From Luteimonas sp. (GTDB taxonomy: Bacteria; Pseudomonadota; Gammaproteobacteria; Xanthomonadales; Xanthomonadaceae): DNA of 64,000 nt. The translations under genes and the position numbers were made by a program. Location of the stretch: the NCBI GenBank assembly GCA_024707405.1, contig JANPZU010000008.1:558001-622000 (forward strand), read 5' to 3'. The notes under the pieces are model-generated. The model had not been told where the DNA came from. It was given only the letters and a program-made list of their open reading frames with translations, and did not search any database. Each line of letters starts with the position of its first letter. Position 1 is the stretch's first letter. Positions 38,155 through 49,532 of this stretch are shown piece by piece.

Positions 38155-39513
38155 ATGCACGTCAGCCACGAGCGCGTCGACGCACCGGTCAAGCGCGTCC
38201 CGCTGTATCGCCAGCTCTACGTGCAGGTGCTGGTGGCGATCACGCTCGGCATCGCGCTGGGCCACTTCTGGCCGTATTACGGCGAGCAGCTCAAGCCGCT
38301 GGGCGATGGCTTCATCAAGCTGGTGAAGATGATCATCGCGCCGGTGATCTTCCTGACCATCGTCACCGGCATCGCCGGGATGAAGCAGTTGTCCAGCGTC
38401 GGCCGCGTGTTCGGCAAGGCGATGGCGTACTTCCTGACCTTCTCCACGCTGGCGCTGGTGATCGGCCTGATGGTGGCGCATGTGGTGCAGCCCGGCGCCG
38501 GCATGAACGTAGACCCGGCCTCGCTCGATGCCTCGCAGGTCACGCAGTTCACCAAGCAGGCGCACGAGATGTCGATGACCGGCTTCGTGCTGGACATCAT
38601 CCCGGCCACGCTGGTCAGCGCATTCACCTCGGGCAACATCCTGCAGGTGCTGCTGGTGGCGGTGCTGTTCGGTGTCGCGCTGGCGATGGTGGGCGAGCAG
38701 GGCGCGCCGGTGCTGTCGTTCCTGGAGTCGCTGACCACGCCGGTGTTCAAGCTGGTGCACATCCTGATGCGTGCCGCGCCGATCGGTGCCTTTGGCGCGA
38801 TGGCATTCACCATCGGCAAGTACGGGCTGTCGTCGCTGGTCAACCTGGCCTGGCTGATCGGCACGTTCTACATCACCTCCTTGCTGTTCGTGCTGGTGGT
38901 GCTGGGCGGCGTGGCACGGCTGTGCGGATTCTCGATCTTCAAGCTGATGCGCTACCTGAAGGCCGAGCTGCTGCTGGTGCTGGGTACCTCGTCGTCGGAG
39001 TCGGCGCTGCCGTCGCTGATGGAGAAGATGGAGAAGGCCGGCTGCCAGAAGTCGGTGGTCGGGCTGGTGGTACCCACCGGCTATTCGTTCAACCTCGACG
39101 GCACCAACATCTACATGACGCTGGCCGCGCTGTTCATCGCGCAGGCGACCAACGTCGATCTCACCTGGGGCCAGCAAATCACGCTGCTGCTGGTGGCGAT
39201 CCTGAGCTCGAAGGGCGCGGCCGGCGTGACCGGCGCCGGTTTCATCACGCTCGCGGCGACGCTGTCGGTGGTGCCGACGGTGCCGGTCGCGGGCATGGCG
39301 CTGATCCTGGGCGTCGACCGCTTCATGAGCGAATGCCGTTCGCTGACCAATTTCATCGGCAATGCGGTCGCCACCGTGGTGGTCGCGCGCTGGGAGAACG
39401 CGCTCGACCGCGACGCGCTGGCGCGCGCACTCGATGGCACGCCGCGCCCGATCGCGGCGCAGCCTGATCCGGCCGCAGGGCCGGGCGATCCGAACACGCT
39501 GGCCGTGGATTGA
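38155..39513 (+). CDS. dctA: C4-dicarboxylate:cation symporter
   Basis: The 452-residue DAACS-family protein aligns with E. coli DctA through its length: [40 protein letters not shown], the Ser-rich [18 protein letters not shown], and [20 protein letters not shown]. It imports succinate, fumarate and malate across the inner membrane. The start at 38155 ([19 protein letters not shown]) is preceded by AGGGAACC; an upstream ATG at 38092 is not conserved. It heads a closely spaced cluster of envelope genes and lies opposite the DctB-like kinase, which fits dicarboxylate control. Confidence 0.93.
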   Translation: MHVSHERVDAPVKRVPLYRQLYVQVLVAITLGIALGHFWPYYGEQLKPLGDGFIKLVKMIIAPVIFLTIVTGIAGMKQLSSVGRVFGKAMAYFLTFSTLALVIGLMVAHVVQPGAGMNVDPASLDASQVTQFTKQAHEMSMTGFVLDIIPATLVSAFTSGNILQVLLVAVLFGVALAMVGEQGAPVLSFLESLTTPVFKLVHILMRAAPIGAFGAMAFTIGKYGLSSLVNLAWLIGTFYITSLLFVLVVLGGVARLCGFSIFKLMRYLKAELLLVLGTSSSESALPSLMEKMEKAGCQKSVVGLVVPTGYSFNLDGTNIYMTLAALFIAQATNVDLTWGQQITLLLVAILSSKGAAGVTGAGFITLAATLSVVPTVPVAGMALILGVDRFMSECRSLTNFIGNAVATVVVARWENALDRDALARALDGTPRPIAAQPDPAAGPGDPNTLAVD

Positions 39514-39553
39514 CCGCGGCGGCAAGGCAAGCACCTTGAGGGAGGAGCGACAC

Positions 39554-42500
39554 ATGCAAAAGACCCAACGCCACCTGCGCACCGGCAGCACGCTCGCAGT
39601 GGCCCTGCTGGCGGCCGCCATCCAGACCGCGCTGGCGCAGGCGCCCGTCGCGGCCGAACCTCCCGAAGAAGACGCCACCACGCCCACCGCGACCACCCTC
39701 GACAGCGTGGTGGTGGTGGGTTCGCACATCCGCGGCGCACCCACGACCGACGCGCTGCCGGTGGTGGTGCTGGGCGCCGAGGAAATCGACGCCGCCGGTG
39801 CCATCTCCGGCGACGAGCTGCTGCGCACCGTCCCGCAGATGGGCGACGTGCTGTTCGATGCGTCCAACAACCCGCAGACCAGCAACGCCGCGCGCGGCGA
39901 CGTGAACTCGGTCAACCTGCGCTCGCTGGGCGTGGGCAACACGCTGGTGCTGCTCAACGGTCGACGGCTGGTGCAGCACCCGACCAGCCAGGGCACGTCG
40001 GACACGGGCACCGTGCCGGTGCAGAGCTTCAATTCCAACGCGATCCCCGTGTCCGGCCTCGACCGCATGGAGATCCTGCTCGACGGCGCTGCCGCGATCT
40101 ACGGTGCGGATGCGGTCGCCGGCGTGGTCAACACCGTGCTGCAGACCGATTTCGACGGCGTCACGCTGGGCACCCGCTATGGCACCGCCGAAGGCACCGG
40201 CATGGACGAGTGGGAGTTCAACGTCTTCGCCGGCAAGAACTTCGATCGCGGCAACGTGTCGGCCTTCCTCAACTACGTGGATCGTTCCGAGCTGCGGGCG
40301 GCCGACCAGGACTTCACGCAGTCCGACGACCTGCGCCCGCTGTTCGCCGACTATCCGGACTTCGCCGGCGTGGCCGCGCTCGACGGCCGTTCCTCGCACA
40401 CGCCGTGGGCGCGCCTGAGCGTGGGCGCGCGACCGGTCATCCGCTCCAACGGCGTGGCGTTGACCAACGCCGCGGGTGCGTTCCATGTGAAGCCGGCGAC
40501 CGGCTTCGGCGCCTGCACGGTCGACGTCGGCGACGGCCTGTGCATGGGCACCGGCAACACCAACTTCAACACCACACACCGCGACCTGCGCTACGACACC
40601 CGCCACGACACCACTGTGCGTCCGTCGGTCGAACGCTTCAACGCCTACATCACCGGGCACTACGACCTGACCGACAACGTCGAGGCCTTCGGCGAAATCG
40701 GCTACTACCGCGCCACCAGTGAGGCGGTGCAGCCGCCGGTGGTGAACCTCAACACCATCTGGATCCCCGCCAGCAACTACTGGAACCCGTTCGGCCCCAC
40801 CACCTTCGCCGATGGCTCGGCCAATCCCAACCGGTTGCCAGGACTGACCGGCGTGCCGGACGAAGGCCTGCCGGTGCAGTTGACCAACTATCGCTACGTC
40901 GACACCGGCTTCCAGAAGGTCAAGGTCGACAACTACCAGACGCGTTTCCTGGCGGGATTGCGCGGGCAATGGAACGGTTTCGACTGGGAAACCGCGGTGA
41001 CGTATTCCGAAGCCGAGGCCAAGGACACCTCGCCCAACGTCAACATGACCGCGCTGCAGCGCCAGCTTGCGCTGTCCACGCCCGATGCCTACAACCCGTT
41101 CAACGGCGGTTGCGCGGCGACCACCAGCTGGGGCGATTGCTCGCCGAGTTCGCAGGCGGCGGTCGATGCCATCGTGTTCGACCTGGTGCGTGAATCGCGC
41201 ACCACGCTGAGCATGGTCGATTTCCGCATGAACCGCGGCGACCTGTTCGAGTTGCCGGCCGGCAACGTCGGCATCGCCTTCGGTGCCGAGGGGCGCCGCG
41301 AGACCCAGCGCGACGACCGCGACGCCAACCTCGACGGCACCATCACCTTCGTCGACATGGTCACCGGCGAGACCAACATCAGCAACGTCGCGGCGGTCAG
41401 CCCAAACCCGGACACGTCCGGTTCGCGCAACGTCGGCGCGGCCTACGTCGAGTTCGCGGTGCCTCTGGTGTCGCCGGAGATGGGCGTGCCGCTGGTGCGC
41501 AGCCTCAACATGCAGCTTGCCGGCCGCTACGAGCATTACTCCGACTTCGGCTCGGTCGCCAAGCCCAAGGTCGCGCTGGCATGGGATCTGGCCGAAGGCG
41601 TGCGCCTGCGCGGTTCGTACTCGCAGGGTTTCCGTGCGCCCAACCTCGAGCAGACCAACGCCACCCAATACGCGCGGCTGGCCAGCGGCGTCGACTACAC
41701 CCGCTGCGAAGCCGACCTGCGTGCCGGCCGCATCGCGTCGATGACCGCGTGTGCGCAGAACACCGCCGGCGTGTCGCTGCTGGTGGCGGGCAATCCCGAC
41801 CTGGAACCGGAGGAAAGCACCAACACCTCGTTCGGCCTGGTGCTGCAACCGATGTTCATCCCGGAGCGTTTCGGCCAGTTCACCTTCACCGTCGACCGCT
41901 GGAAGATCAAGCAAGAGCAGATCGTCGGCTTGCTGGGTGCGCAGGCGGCGTTGATCGTCGATTACCTCGACCGCGTGCAGGGCGGCAGCAATCCGCTGGT
42001 GGTGCGCGAGGCGCCGACCGCCGAGGACATCGAGTTCTTCGAGGGCACCGGGCTCACGCCGGCCGGCCGCGTCACCGCGATCAACGACAGCTTCGTCAAC
42101 CTGCAGCCGCAGACCGCAGGCGGCCTCGACTTCGCGCTCAACTGGTCCAAGCGCCGCACGCGTTTCGGCAGCTTCAACGTGAACCTCAACGCCACCAGAC
42201 TGCTGGAATTCACGCGCGATCCCGGTGACGTGATCAACAGCCTGTATGCCGCGCGCGAAGCGGGCACCATCGATCCGCTCACGCCGCTGCCCGACCCGAG
42301 CCAGCTGATCGGCCAGAACGGCCGCCCGGAATGGCGCGCCAATTCGTCGTTCACCTGGAACAAGGGGCCGTGGCGCGCCGGCTTGTCGGCGCAGTACATG
42401 AGTTCGTTCGAGCAGCCCGGCTTGCTGGGCGCATCGGGCACGCCGTGGAAGGTGGATGGACGCCTCGTGTACAACAGCTACGGCCAGTATCGCTTCGGCG

Positions 42501-42634
42501 ACGGCACCGCGTTGCGCATCGGCGTGCGCGACCTGACCGACGAAGGCCCGTCGCTGGCCGACAACGGCTACCGTGGTTCGCTGCACAACCCGTGGGGGCG
42601 CTACTGGTACGTCAACCTGAGCCGCTCGTTCTGA
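39554..42634 (+). CDS. TonB-dependent outer-membrane receptor
   Basis: The 1026-residue protein has a signal peptide (about 1-28, ending AIQTALAQA), a plug domain (LDSVVVVGSHIRG, LRSLGVGNTLVLLNGRRL, MEILLDGAAAIYGADAVAGVV) and a long beta-barrel ending in the C-terminal aromatic NLSRSF typical of outer-membrane proteins. GGAGGAG lies 6 bases before the ATG, 40 bases after dctA. The ligand cannot be read from sequence. Neighbours suggest an organic acid or an ester or conjugate of one. Length is at the upper end of the family. Confidence 0.9.
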   Translation: MQKTQRHLRTGSTLAVALLAAAIQTALAQAPVAAEPPEEDATTPTATTLDSVVVVGSHIRGAPTTDALPVVVLGAEEIDAAGAISGDELLRTVPQMGDVLFDASNNPQTSNAARGDVNSVNLRSLGVGNTLVLLNGRRLVQHPTSQGTSDTGTVPVQSFNSNAIPVSGLDRMEILLDGAAAIYGADAVAGVVNTVLQTDFDGVTLGTRYGTAEGTGMDEWEFNVFAGKNFDRGNVSAFLNYVDRSELRAADQDFTQSDDLRPLFADYPDFAGVAALDGRSSHTPWARLSVGARPVIRSNGVALTNAAGAFHVKPATGFGACTVDVGDGLCMGTGNTNFNTTHRDLRYDTRHDTTVRPSVERFNAYITGHYDLTDNVEAFGEIGYYRATSEAVQPPVVNLNTIWIPASNYWNPFGPTTFADGSANPNRLPGLTGVPDEGLPVQLTNYRYVDTGFQKVKVDNYQTRFLAGLRGQWNGFDWETAVTYSEAEAKDTSPNVNMTALQRQLALSTPDAYNPFNGGCAATTSWGDCSPSSQAAVDAIVFDLVRESRTTLSMVDFRMNRGDLFELPAGNVGIAFGAEGRRETQRDDRDANLDGTITFVDMVTGETNISNVAAVSPNPDTSGSRNVGAAYVEFAVPLVSPEMGVPLVRSLNMQLAGRYEHYSDFGSVAKPKVALAWDLAEGVRLRGSYSQGFRAPNLEQTNATQYARLASGVDYTRCEADLRAGRIASMTACAQNTAGVSLLVAGNPDLEPEESTNTSFGLVLQPMFIPERFGQFTFTVDRWKIKQEQIVGLLGAQAALIVDYLDRVQGGSNPLVVREAPTAEDIEFFEGTGLTPAGRVTAINDSFVNLQPQTAGGLDFALNWSKRRTRFGSFNVNLNATRLLEFTRDPGDVINSLYAAREAGTIDPLTPLPDPSQLIGQNGRPEWRANSSFTWNKGPWRAGLSAQYMSSFEQPGLLGASGTPWKVDGRLVYNSYGQYRFGDGTALRIGVRDLTDEGPSLADNGYRGSLHNPWGRYWYVNLSRSF

Positions 42635-42668
42635 TGGGCGCAACAAACCGGAACGAGGAGGCCACCGG

Positions 42669-43769
42669 ATGATGACGAAGACGATGCGCGGCGTGCGTGG
42701 CTGGCGGGTGCTGTTGCTGGTGGCCGCATGCCTGTGTGCGCCGCTGGCGTGGGCGCAGGGCGGCAGCGTGCAGGTGCTGCCGCTGTGGCCCGATGGCCAC
42801 CTGCCCAACGTGGTGCAGGGGCCGGAGCAGGTGGGCAACGAAGGCAGTTCCATGGGTGCGATCACCCGCGTGTCGCAACCGCGCATGGAGATCCACCGAC
42901 CGGCACAGCCCAACGGCACGGCCGTGCTGATCCTCGGCGGCGGCGGCTATTTCCGTATCCAGGTCGGCACCGCCGCGCGGCCGATGGCGCAGTGGTTGGC
43001 CTCGATCGGCGTGACCAGCGCCGTGCTGTATTACCGGCTGCCGGCCGATGGCTGGCCGGCCTCGGCACCGTTCGCCGACGGCCAGCGCGCGATGCGCCTG
43101 CTGCGCGCCAACGCGGCCGGACTGGGCATCGACCCGGCGAAGATCGGCGTGATGGGCTCGTCGGCAGGCGCCAACCTCGCGGGCATCCTGTCCACGCGCT
43201 TCGAGCATGATTTCTACCCGGCGCTGGATGCCGTCGACCGCACCCCGTCGCGCCCGGATTTCCTGGCGATGATCTACCCGGTCACGACGTTGCGCCCGCC
43301 CTACGACACCACGCGCTCGCGCCGCGAACTGGGCACGCAGTCCGATGCGGTCGAGGCGTACTCGGTCGAGCAGCACGTGCGCGCCGACATGCCGCCGGTG
43401 TTCCTGGCGCACGCCGCCGACGACCGCATCGCCGACGTCGGCCACAGCCTGCTGATGTTCCAGGCCGCGCACGCGGCCGGCGTGAAGGCGGAGTTGCACG
43501 TGTTCGACCGCGGCGGCCACAGTTGGGGCCTCGGCAGGCCCGGCACGCAGGTGGCGCAATGGCCGCGCCTGTTCGCCAACTGGGCGCGCGCCAACGGCTT
43601 CATGGCCGCACCGCCTGCGAACCTGCAACCGTTGACCGGCGAGGTCGCCAGGCCGGCGCCTGCGCGCCCCGACTTCGACGCTGATGATCCGGAAGACGGT
43701 GGCGAGCCTCGGCTCCGCAACGTGCCCGTGGTCGATGACGATGCCGAATACGAAGACGACGGCGATTGA
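42669..43769 (+). CDS. Secreted alpha/beta hydrolase (acetyl-xylan-esterase-like)
   Basis: The 366-residue protein has a signal peptide (about 1-29, ending LAWAQ) and a BD-FAE/Axe-type fold: oxyanion segment LILGGGGYF, nucleophile elbow GVMGSSAGAN, acid HAADDRIAD, and His in RGGHSWGLG. The C-terminal 60 residues are Pro/Asp/Glu-rich and probably disordered. It lies 34 bases after the TonB receptor gene, with AGGAGG before the start, so it is in the same operon. It could free an organic acid from an ester in the periplasm. That role is inferred. Confidence 0.85.
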   Translation: MMTKTMRGVRGWRVLLLVAACLCAPLAWAQGGSVQVLPLWPDGHLPNVVQGPEQVGNEGSSMGAITRVSQPRMEIHRPAQPNGTAVLILGGGGYFRIQVGTAARPMAQWLASIGVTSAVLYYRLPADGWPASAPFADGQRAMRLLRANAAGLGIDPAKIGVMGSSAGANLAGILSTRFEHDFYPALDAVDRTPSRPDFLAMIYPVTTLRPPYDTTRSRRELGTQSDAVEAYSVEQHVRADMPPVFLAHAADDRIADVGHSLLMFQAAHAAGVKAELHVFDRGGHSWGLGRPGTQVAQWPRLFANWARANGFMAAPPANLQPLTGEVARPAPARPDFDADDPEDGGEPRLRNVPVVDDDAEYEDDGD

Positions 43770-43802
43770 GCCGTCCGCACCTGACGTTGCAAGGAGATTG
43801 AC

Positions 43803-45269
43803 ATGACCCCCACTTCCCGCGCGCTGGCCGCCGGTGCCCTGCTGGGCCTGGCCACGTTGCCCGCCCTGGCCGCCGATACCGCCACCGAAGCCGAATTGCG
43901 CGAACTGATCCGGCTGCAGGCCGAACAGATCCGCCAGCAGGCCGAACAGCTGCAGGCGCTCAACCAGCGCCTCGATGCCATGGGCGCACCGGCGCCGGCC
44001 GCGACCGCCACCACGGTGGATCCGGTGCAGGCGCAGGTCGACACCGCCATCGCCGACACTCGCCAGGACGACATGGCCATCCTGCAGGCGCAGGTGGCGC
44101 AGCTCGCCGCGGGCGGTGGCACCGGCGGTGGCAACACCAGCTGGCGCCGCGGCGGCCCGGAACTGCGCAACAGCGACCGCAGCTTCACCTTCCATCCGCG
44201 CGGCCGCGTGCTGGCCGATTTTTCCTCCACCAGCGGCTCGCGCTTCGACGACCGCAACATCACCGGCACCAACCTGCGCCAGGTTCGGCTGGGCGCGGAA
44301 GGCTCGATGGGCCCGCTGGGCTACAAGGTCGATGCCGAGATGTCGAACAACACGGTCAGCATCAGCGATGCCTACCTGTCATGGGACACGCGCATCGGCG
44401 GCATCCCCACCGAGTTCTACTTCGGCAACAAGCTCAAGGATCGCGCGATCGATTCGGCCACCACGCTGACCCGCGTGCCGTTCATGGAACGCAACGCGGT
44501 GGCCAGCGTCGGCATGCCCGCCAGCGGCTACTTCGGCCTCGGCGCGCAGATGAAGATGATCGGCCGGAACTGGCACACCACCTTCGGCATTTCCGGCGAC
44601 GACGTGGGCAACAGTGGCGACAACACCGATTCGCTGACCTATTCGTTCCGCGGCCACGTCAACCCGCTCAAGCGCCCGGCCGGCTTCCTGCACCTGGGCG
44701 GCTGGTACGTGCACGAGGACTACGGCCTCGACACCAATCGCATCAACCGCACGCCGCGCATCGCGTCGCGCTTCAACGACAACGTGCGCGTGTCGGCCAG
44801 TGCCATCAACCAGGTCACCGGCGAGCGTGCCTGGGGCACGGAAGTCGGCGGCACTTGGCGCAATTTCTGGGCGTTCCACGAGCAGTCCGAAACCACCCTG
44901 CGCTCCGACGACGTGGGCGACGTGAAGCAGAAGGCGACCTCGGCCTACGCCGGCTGGCTGGTCACCGGGGAAAAGCCGGGCTTCAGTGCGCGGTCGGGCG
45001 TGTGGGGCACCACGCGCGTGGCGCGACCGGTGACCGAAGGCGGCATCGGTGCGTGGGAACTGGCGGCGCGCTACGACAAGTACGACTTCACCGACGCCGC
45101 GCGTGGCGGCGAGGGCGACTCGTGGACGCTGGGCGTCAACTGGTACCTCAACAACTGGTCGCGGATCATGCTCAACATCGTGCAGTGGACCACCGAGAAC
45201 CGGGTCGGCGCCTACCAGGGCGAGGACACGGGCCGCAGCATCAACCTGCGCACGCAGGTGGTGTTCTGA
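43803..45269 (+). CDS. OprO/OprP-like outer-membrane porin
   Basis: The 488-residue protein has a signal peptide (about 1-23, ending LPALAA), an N-terminal coiled coil (ELRELIRLQAEQIRQQAEQL) as in OprP/OprO-type porins, and then a barrel with repeated Gly/aromatic strands (DRSFTFHPRGRVLADFSS, LRQVRLGAEGSMGPLGYKVD), ending LRTQVVF. AAGGAG precedes the ATG, 33 bases after the hydrolase gene. OprP-type porins pass anions such as phosphate; with dctA in the same cluster this copy may pass carboxylates. Confidence 0.85.
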   Translation: MTPTSRALAAGALLGLATLPALAADTATEAELRELIRLQAEQIRQQAEQLQALNQRLDAMGAPAPAATATTVDPVQAQVDTAIADTRQDDMAILQAQVAQLAAGGGTGGGNTSWRRGGPELRNSDRSFTFHPRGRVLADFSSTSGSRFDDRNITGTNLRQVRLGAEGSMGPLGYKVDAEMSNNTVSISDAYLSWDTRIGGIPTEFYFGNKLKDRAIDSATTLTRVPFMERNAVASVGMPASGYFGLGAQMKMIGRNWHTTFGISGDDVGNSGDNTDSLTYSFRGHVNPLKRPAGFLHLGGWYVHEDYGLDTNRINRTPRIASRFNDNVRVSASAINQVTGERAWGTEVGGTWRNFWAFHEQSETTLRSDDVGDVKQKATSAYAGWLVTGEKPGFSARSGVWGTTRVARPVTEGGIGAWELAARYDKYDFTDAARGGEGDSWTLGVNWYLNNWSRIMLNIVQWTTENRVGAYQGEDTGRSINLRTQVVF

Positions 45270-45396
45270 TCCCCACTTCAACTCCCGCTTCAACCAAGCG
45301 TTCGACACGGCGCTGCAGCACGATGATGCGCTGCGGCAACGCCCGCGCCGGTCGCGAGCGGATAGAATCGCGGCATTCCGAGCGGCAAAGACACTG

Positions 45397-47712
<2,316 letters not shown>

Positions 47713-47728
47713 CGCGCGGATCGCGTGG

Positions 47729-47747
47729 CCCGTCCTGCGTGGACGGG
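47729..47747. terminator. Hairpin between maeB and the converging broken gene
   Basis: CCCGTCC (47729-47735) pairs with GGACGGG (47741-47747) around TGCGT, 17 bases after the maeB stop and 8 bases before the end of the converging gene. It probably serves both. Confidence 0.5.
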
Positions 47748-47754
47748 TCGGCGT

Positions 47755-48585
47755 TCACGGCAGGTAGGCGTCCGGTTCGACCAGGCGATAGCCGGGTGTT
47801 TCCGCCACGCATTGGCGCAGCAGGTGCGAGTGCCCCGCACCGTAGAACACGACGATGCGATCACCCGGCCGTGCCTGCTGCAGCAGCTTGGCGCAGATCG
47901 CGAAATTGCGCCGGTACCACGCGGTGAGCAGGTCGACGCCGGGTTGCTCGGTGCCGGCGCCGATGAGCAGCAGCTCGCGGTAGAACGCGTGCCCGTCGAC
48001 GATCCGTCGTGGATCGTTGAGATGGCGAAGCGCCTGCGCGACGCTGCCGTTGTCGATCACCTGCTGGAATCCGGCCACCTCGGCCGCGATCGTGCCGTGC
48101 GCCTTCTGCAGGCGATCCATCTGGCCGTGCGCCTTGGCGAAGGCTTCCACGGCCGGGTAGGGGAAGGTGCCATCGACGTCGATGCCGTCGACCTCGTCGA
48201 GGTTCGCCGCGGCGGCGAGCCGGAAGCCCAGTTGCACTACTTCGTTGCGCGATGGCGGCAGCGAACCGTCGCGATGGCGCGCGTACCGTTCGCGGGTCAG
48301 ATCCGCGGGCCATTCCACGGCGACGCGGCTGGGCGCGAATCGCGACAGTGCCGTGGTCACCGCTTCGAGTTCCTGCTGACGTTTCGGCGCCAGCACGTCA
48401 TCGACATGGTTGTTGTGCAGGTCTTGTCACGGGTTGGCCATGTGGTAGGTGCCCACGACCATCACTTCGACGTCCTTCGGTGTCGTCGCCTCCGGCGGCG
48501 CCGCGGCAACCGGCGCCGCGAGGGCGAGCAGGGAAGACATCGTCAGTGCAACGTTGGCCAGTGCCGCATTGAAACGGGTGTGCAT
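47755..48585 (-). pseudogene. DUF5694-like secreted protein interrupted by an in-frame TGA
   Basis: Reading from 48585 gives a signal peptide and then DVEVMVVGTYHMANP, followed by TGA (48427-48429). In the same frame the sequence continues QDLHNNHVDDVLAPKRQQEL for a further 224 codons to the stop at 47755, with GVDLLTAWYRRNF and FYGAGHSHLLRQ characteristic of DUF5694. In that family NPG followed by a DL/DxxN segment is usual, so the TGA most simply replaces a GGA glycine codon by one base change. A downstream GTG could restart the C-terminal part without its signal peptide. Either a real nonsense mutation or a base-call error. Confidence 0.75.
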
Positions 48586-48664
48586 CGGCAATCCCCAGGG
48601 TTGGATGCATCCCCAGATACGCCCGGCGGACAAATGGTTTACACGGCGGGTGGCCCGACGGTGG

Positions 48665-49087
48665 TCAGGCGGCGGGCGAGGATGGGTCTTGCCCCGGCAG
48701 CAGGCGGCGCAGGAGGCCCGGCAGCTGCACCAGGTCGTCCTTGAGCAGCAGGCCGTCGGCCGGCGGCGGCTGCGAGTCCGGCGAATACAGTGAGCCGGTC
48801 AGGAACACGAACGGCAGTGCGGGGTCGTGCGCGCGCACCATGGCCAGCGCTTCGGTGCCGGAGAAGCCCGGGATGTTGACGTCCGACAGCACGACCTGCG
48901 GCGCGAAGCCGGCCAGCGCCTCGTGCACGCCCGCGGCGCTGTAGACGCGGATGCAATGCACGTCCAGCCCGGCGTCACGCAGTGCCAGCTCGGCCAGCTC
49001 CGCGTCGTCGCGCGAGTCGTCGACCAGCAGCACCCGCCAAGGCGTGGCGCCGGCGGGTTGCGTGGCGTGGGTGGCGGGCAAGGACAA
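48665..49087 (-). CDS. Single-domain response regulator
   Basis: The 140-residue protein is a stand-alone receiver: VLLVDDSRDDAELAELAL (acidic pair), VVLSDVNIPGFSG (phospho-acceptor Asp), FLTGS, and a C-terminal LLLKDDLVQLPGLL with the Lys. There is no output domain. It starts 4 bases after the preceding receiver gene and is the third gene after the CHASE3-type kinase, so it belongs to a phosphorelay of kinase plus two receivers, as seen in Rcp1-like systems. Confidence 0.85.
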   Translation of the reverse strand: MSLPATHATQPAGATPWRVLLVDDSRDDAELAELALRDAGLDVHCIRVYSAAGVHEALAGFAPQVVLSDVNIPGFSGTEALAMVRAHDPALPFVFLTGSLYSPDSQPPPADGLLLKDDLVQLPGLLRRLLPGQDPSSPAA

Positions 49088-49090
49088 GAC

Positions 49091-49532
49091 TCAGTCCTTG
49101 GTCGGCGGCTCGTTGAGCACGGCCCAGAAACGGCCCAGCGTGCGCACGGCGTCGAAGAACTGATCCACGTCCACCGGCTTCACCACGTAGGCGTTCACGC
49201 CCAGGTCCCAGCTGCGCGCAAGGTCGCTCTCCTCGCGCGAGGACGACAGGATCACGATCGGCAGCGCCTTGAAGCGACCGTCCCTGCGCAGGTCGTTCAG
49301 CACTTCAAGCCCGTCCATGCGCGGCATCTTGATGTCGAGCAGCAGGCACCGCCGGATCGCCTTCGGGCCGGTCGGCCCACTTGCCGCGGCGACGCAGGTA
49401 GTCCAGCGCCTCGACGCCATCTTCGACGTGCACGATGGGGTTGGCCAGATGGGCTTCGCGCAGCGCGTCGATCGCCATCTCGGCGTCGTGCGGACTGTCT
49501 TCGGCCAGCAGGATGGTACGGAGTTCGCTCAT
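49091..49532 (-). pseudogene. Rcp-type response regulator split by a one-base insertion
   Basis: The frame from 49532 reads MSELRTILLAEDSPHDAEMA through LRRRGKWADRPEGDPAV and then goes out of frame. The rest of the receiver (LLLDIKMPRMDGLEVL, IVILSSSREESDLARS, NAYVVKPVDVDQFFDAVR) continues in another frame to 49091. Removing one C (read on the minus strand; G at 49345 or 49346 on the plus strand) restores a continuous domain with VLLLDIKMPRMDG. The phospho-acceptor Asp lies just after the break. The gene overlaps the kinase stop by ATGA. It may be a real frameshift or a sequencing error. Confidence 0.75.

Noticed and set aside
39353..42919. An 1188-codon open frame opposite the TonB receptor
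   Set aside because: Low-complexity shadow of a GC-rich gene; the plus-strand receptor has signal peptide, plug and barrel end.
48427..48429. TGA as a selenocysteine codon in the DUF5694-like gene
   Set aside because: The family has glycine at this position and no SECIS-like hairpin is evident just downstream; a substitution or error is simpler.
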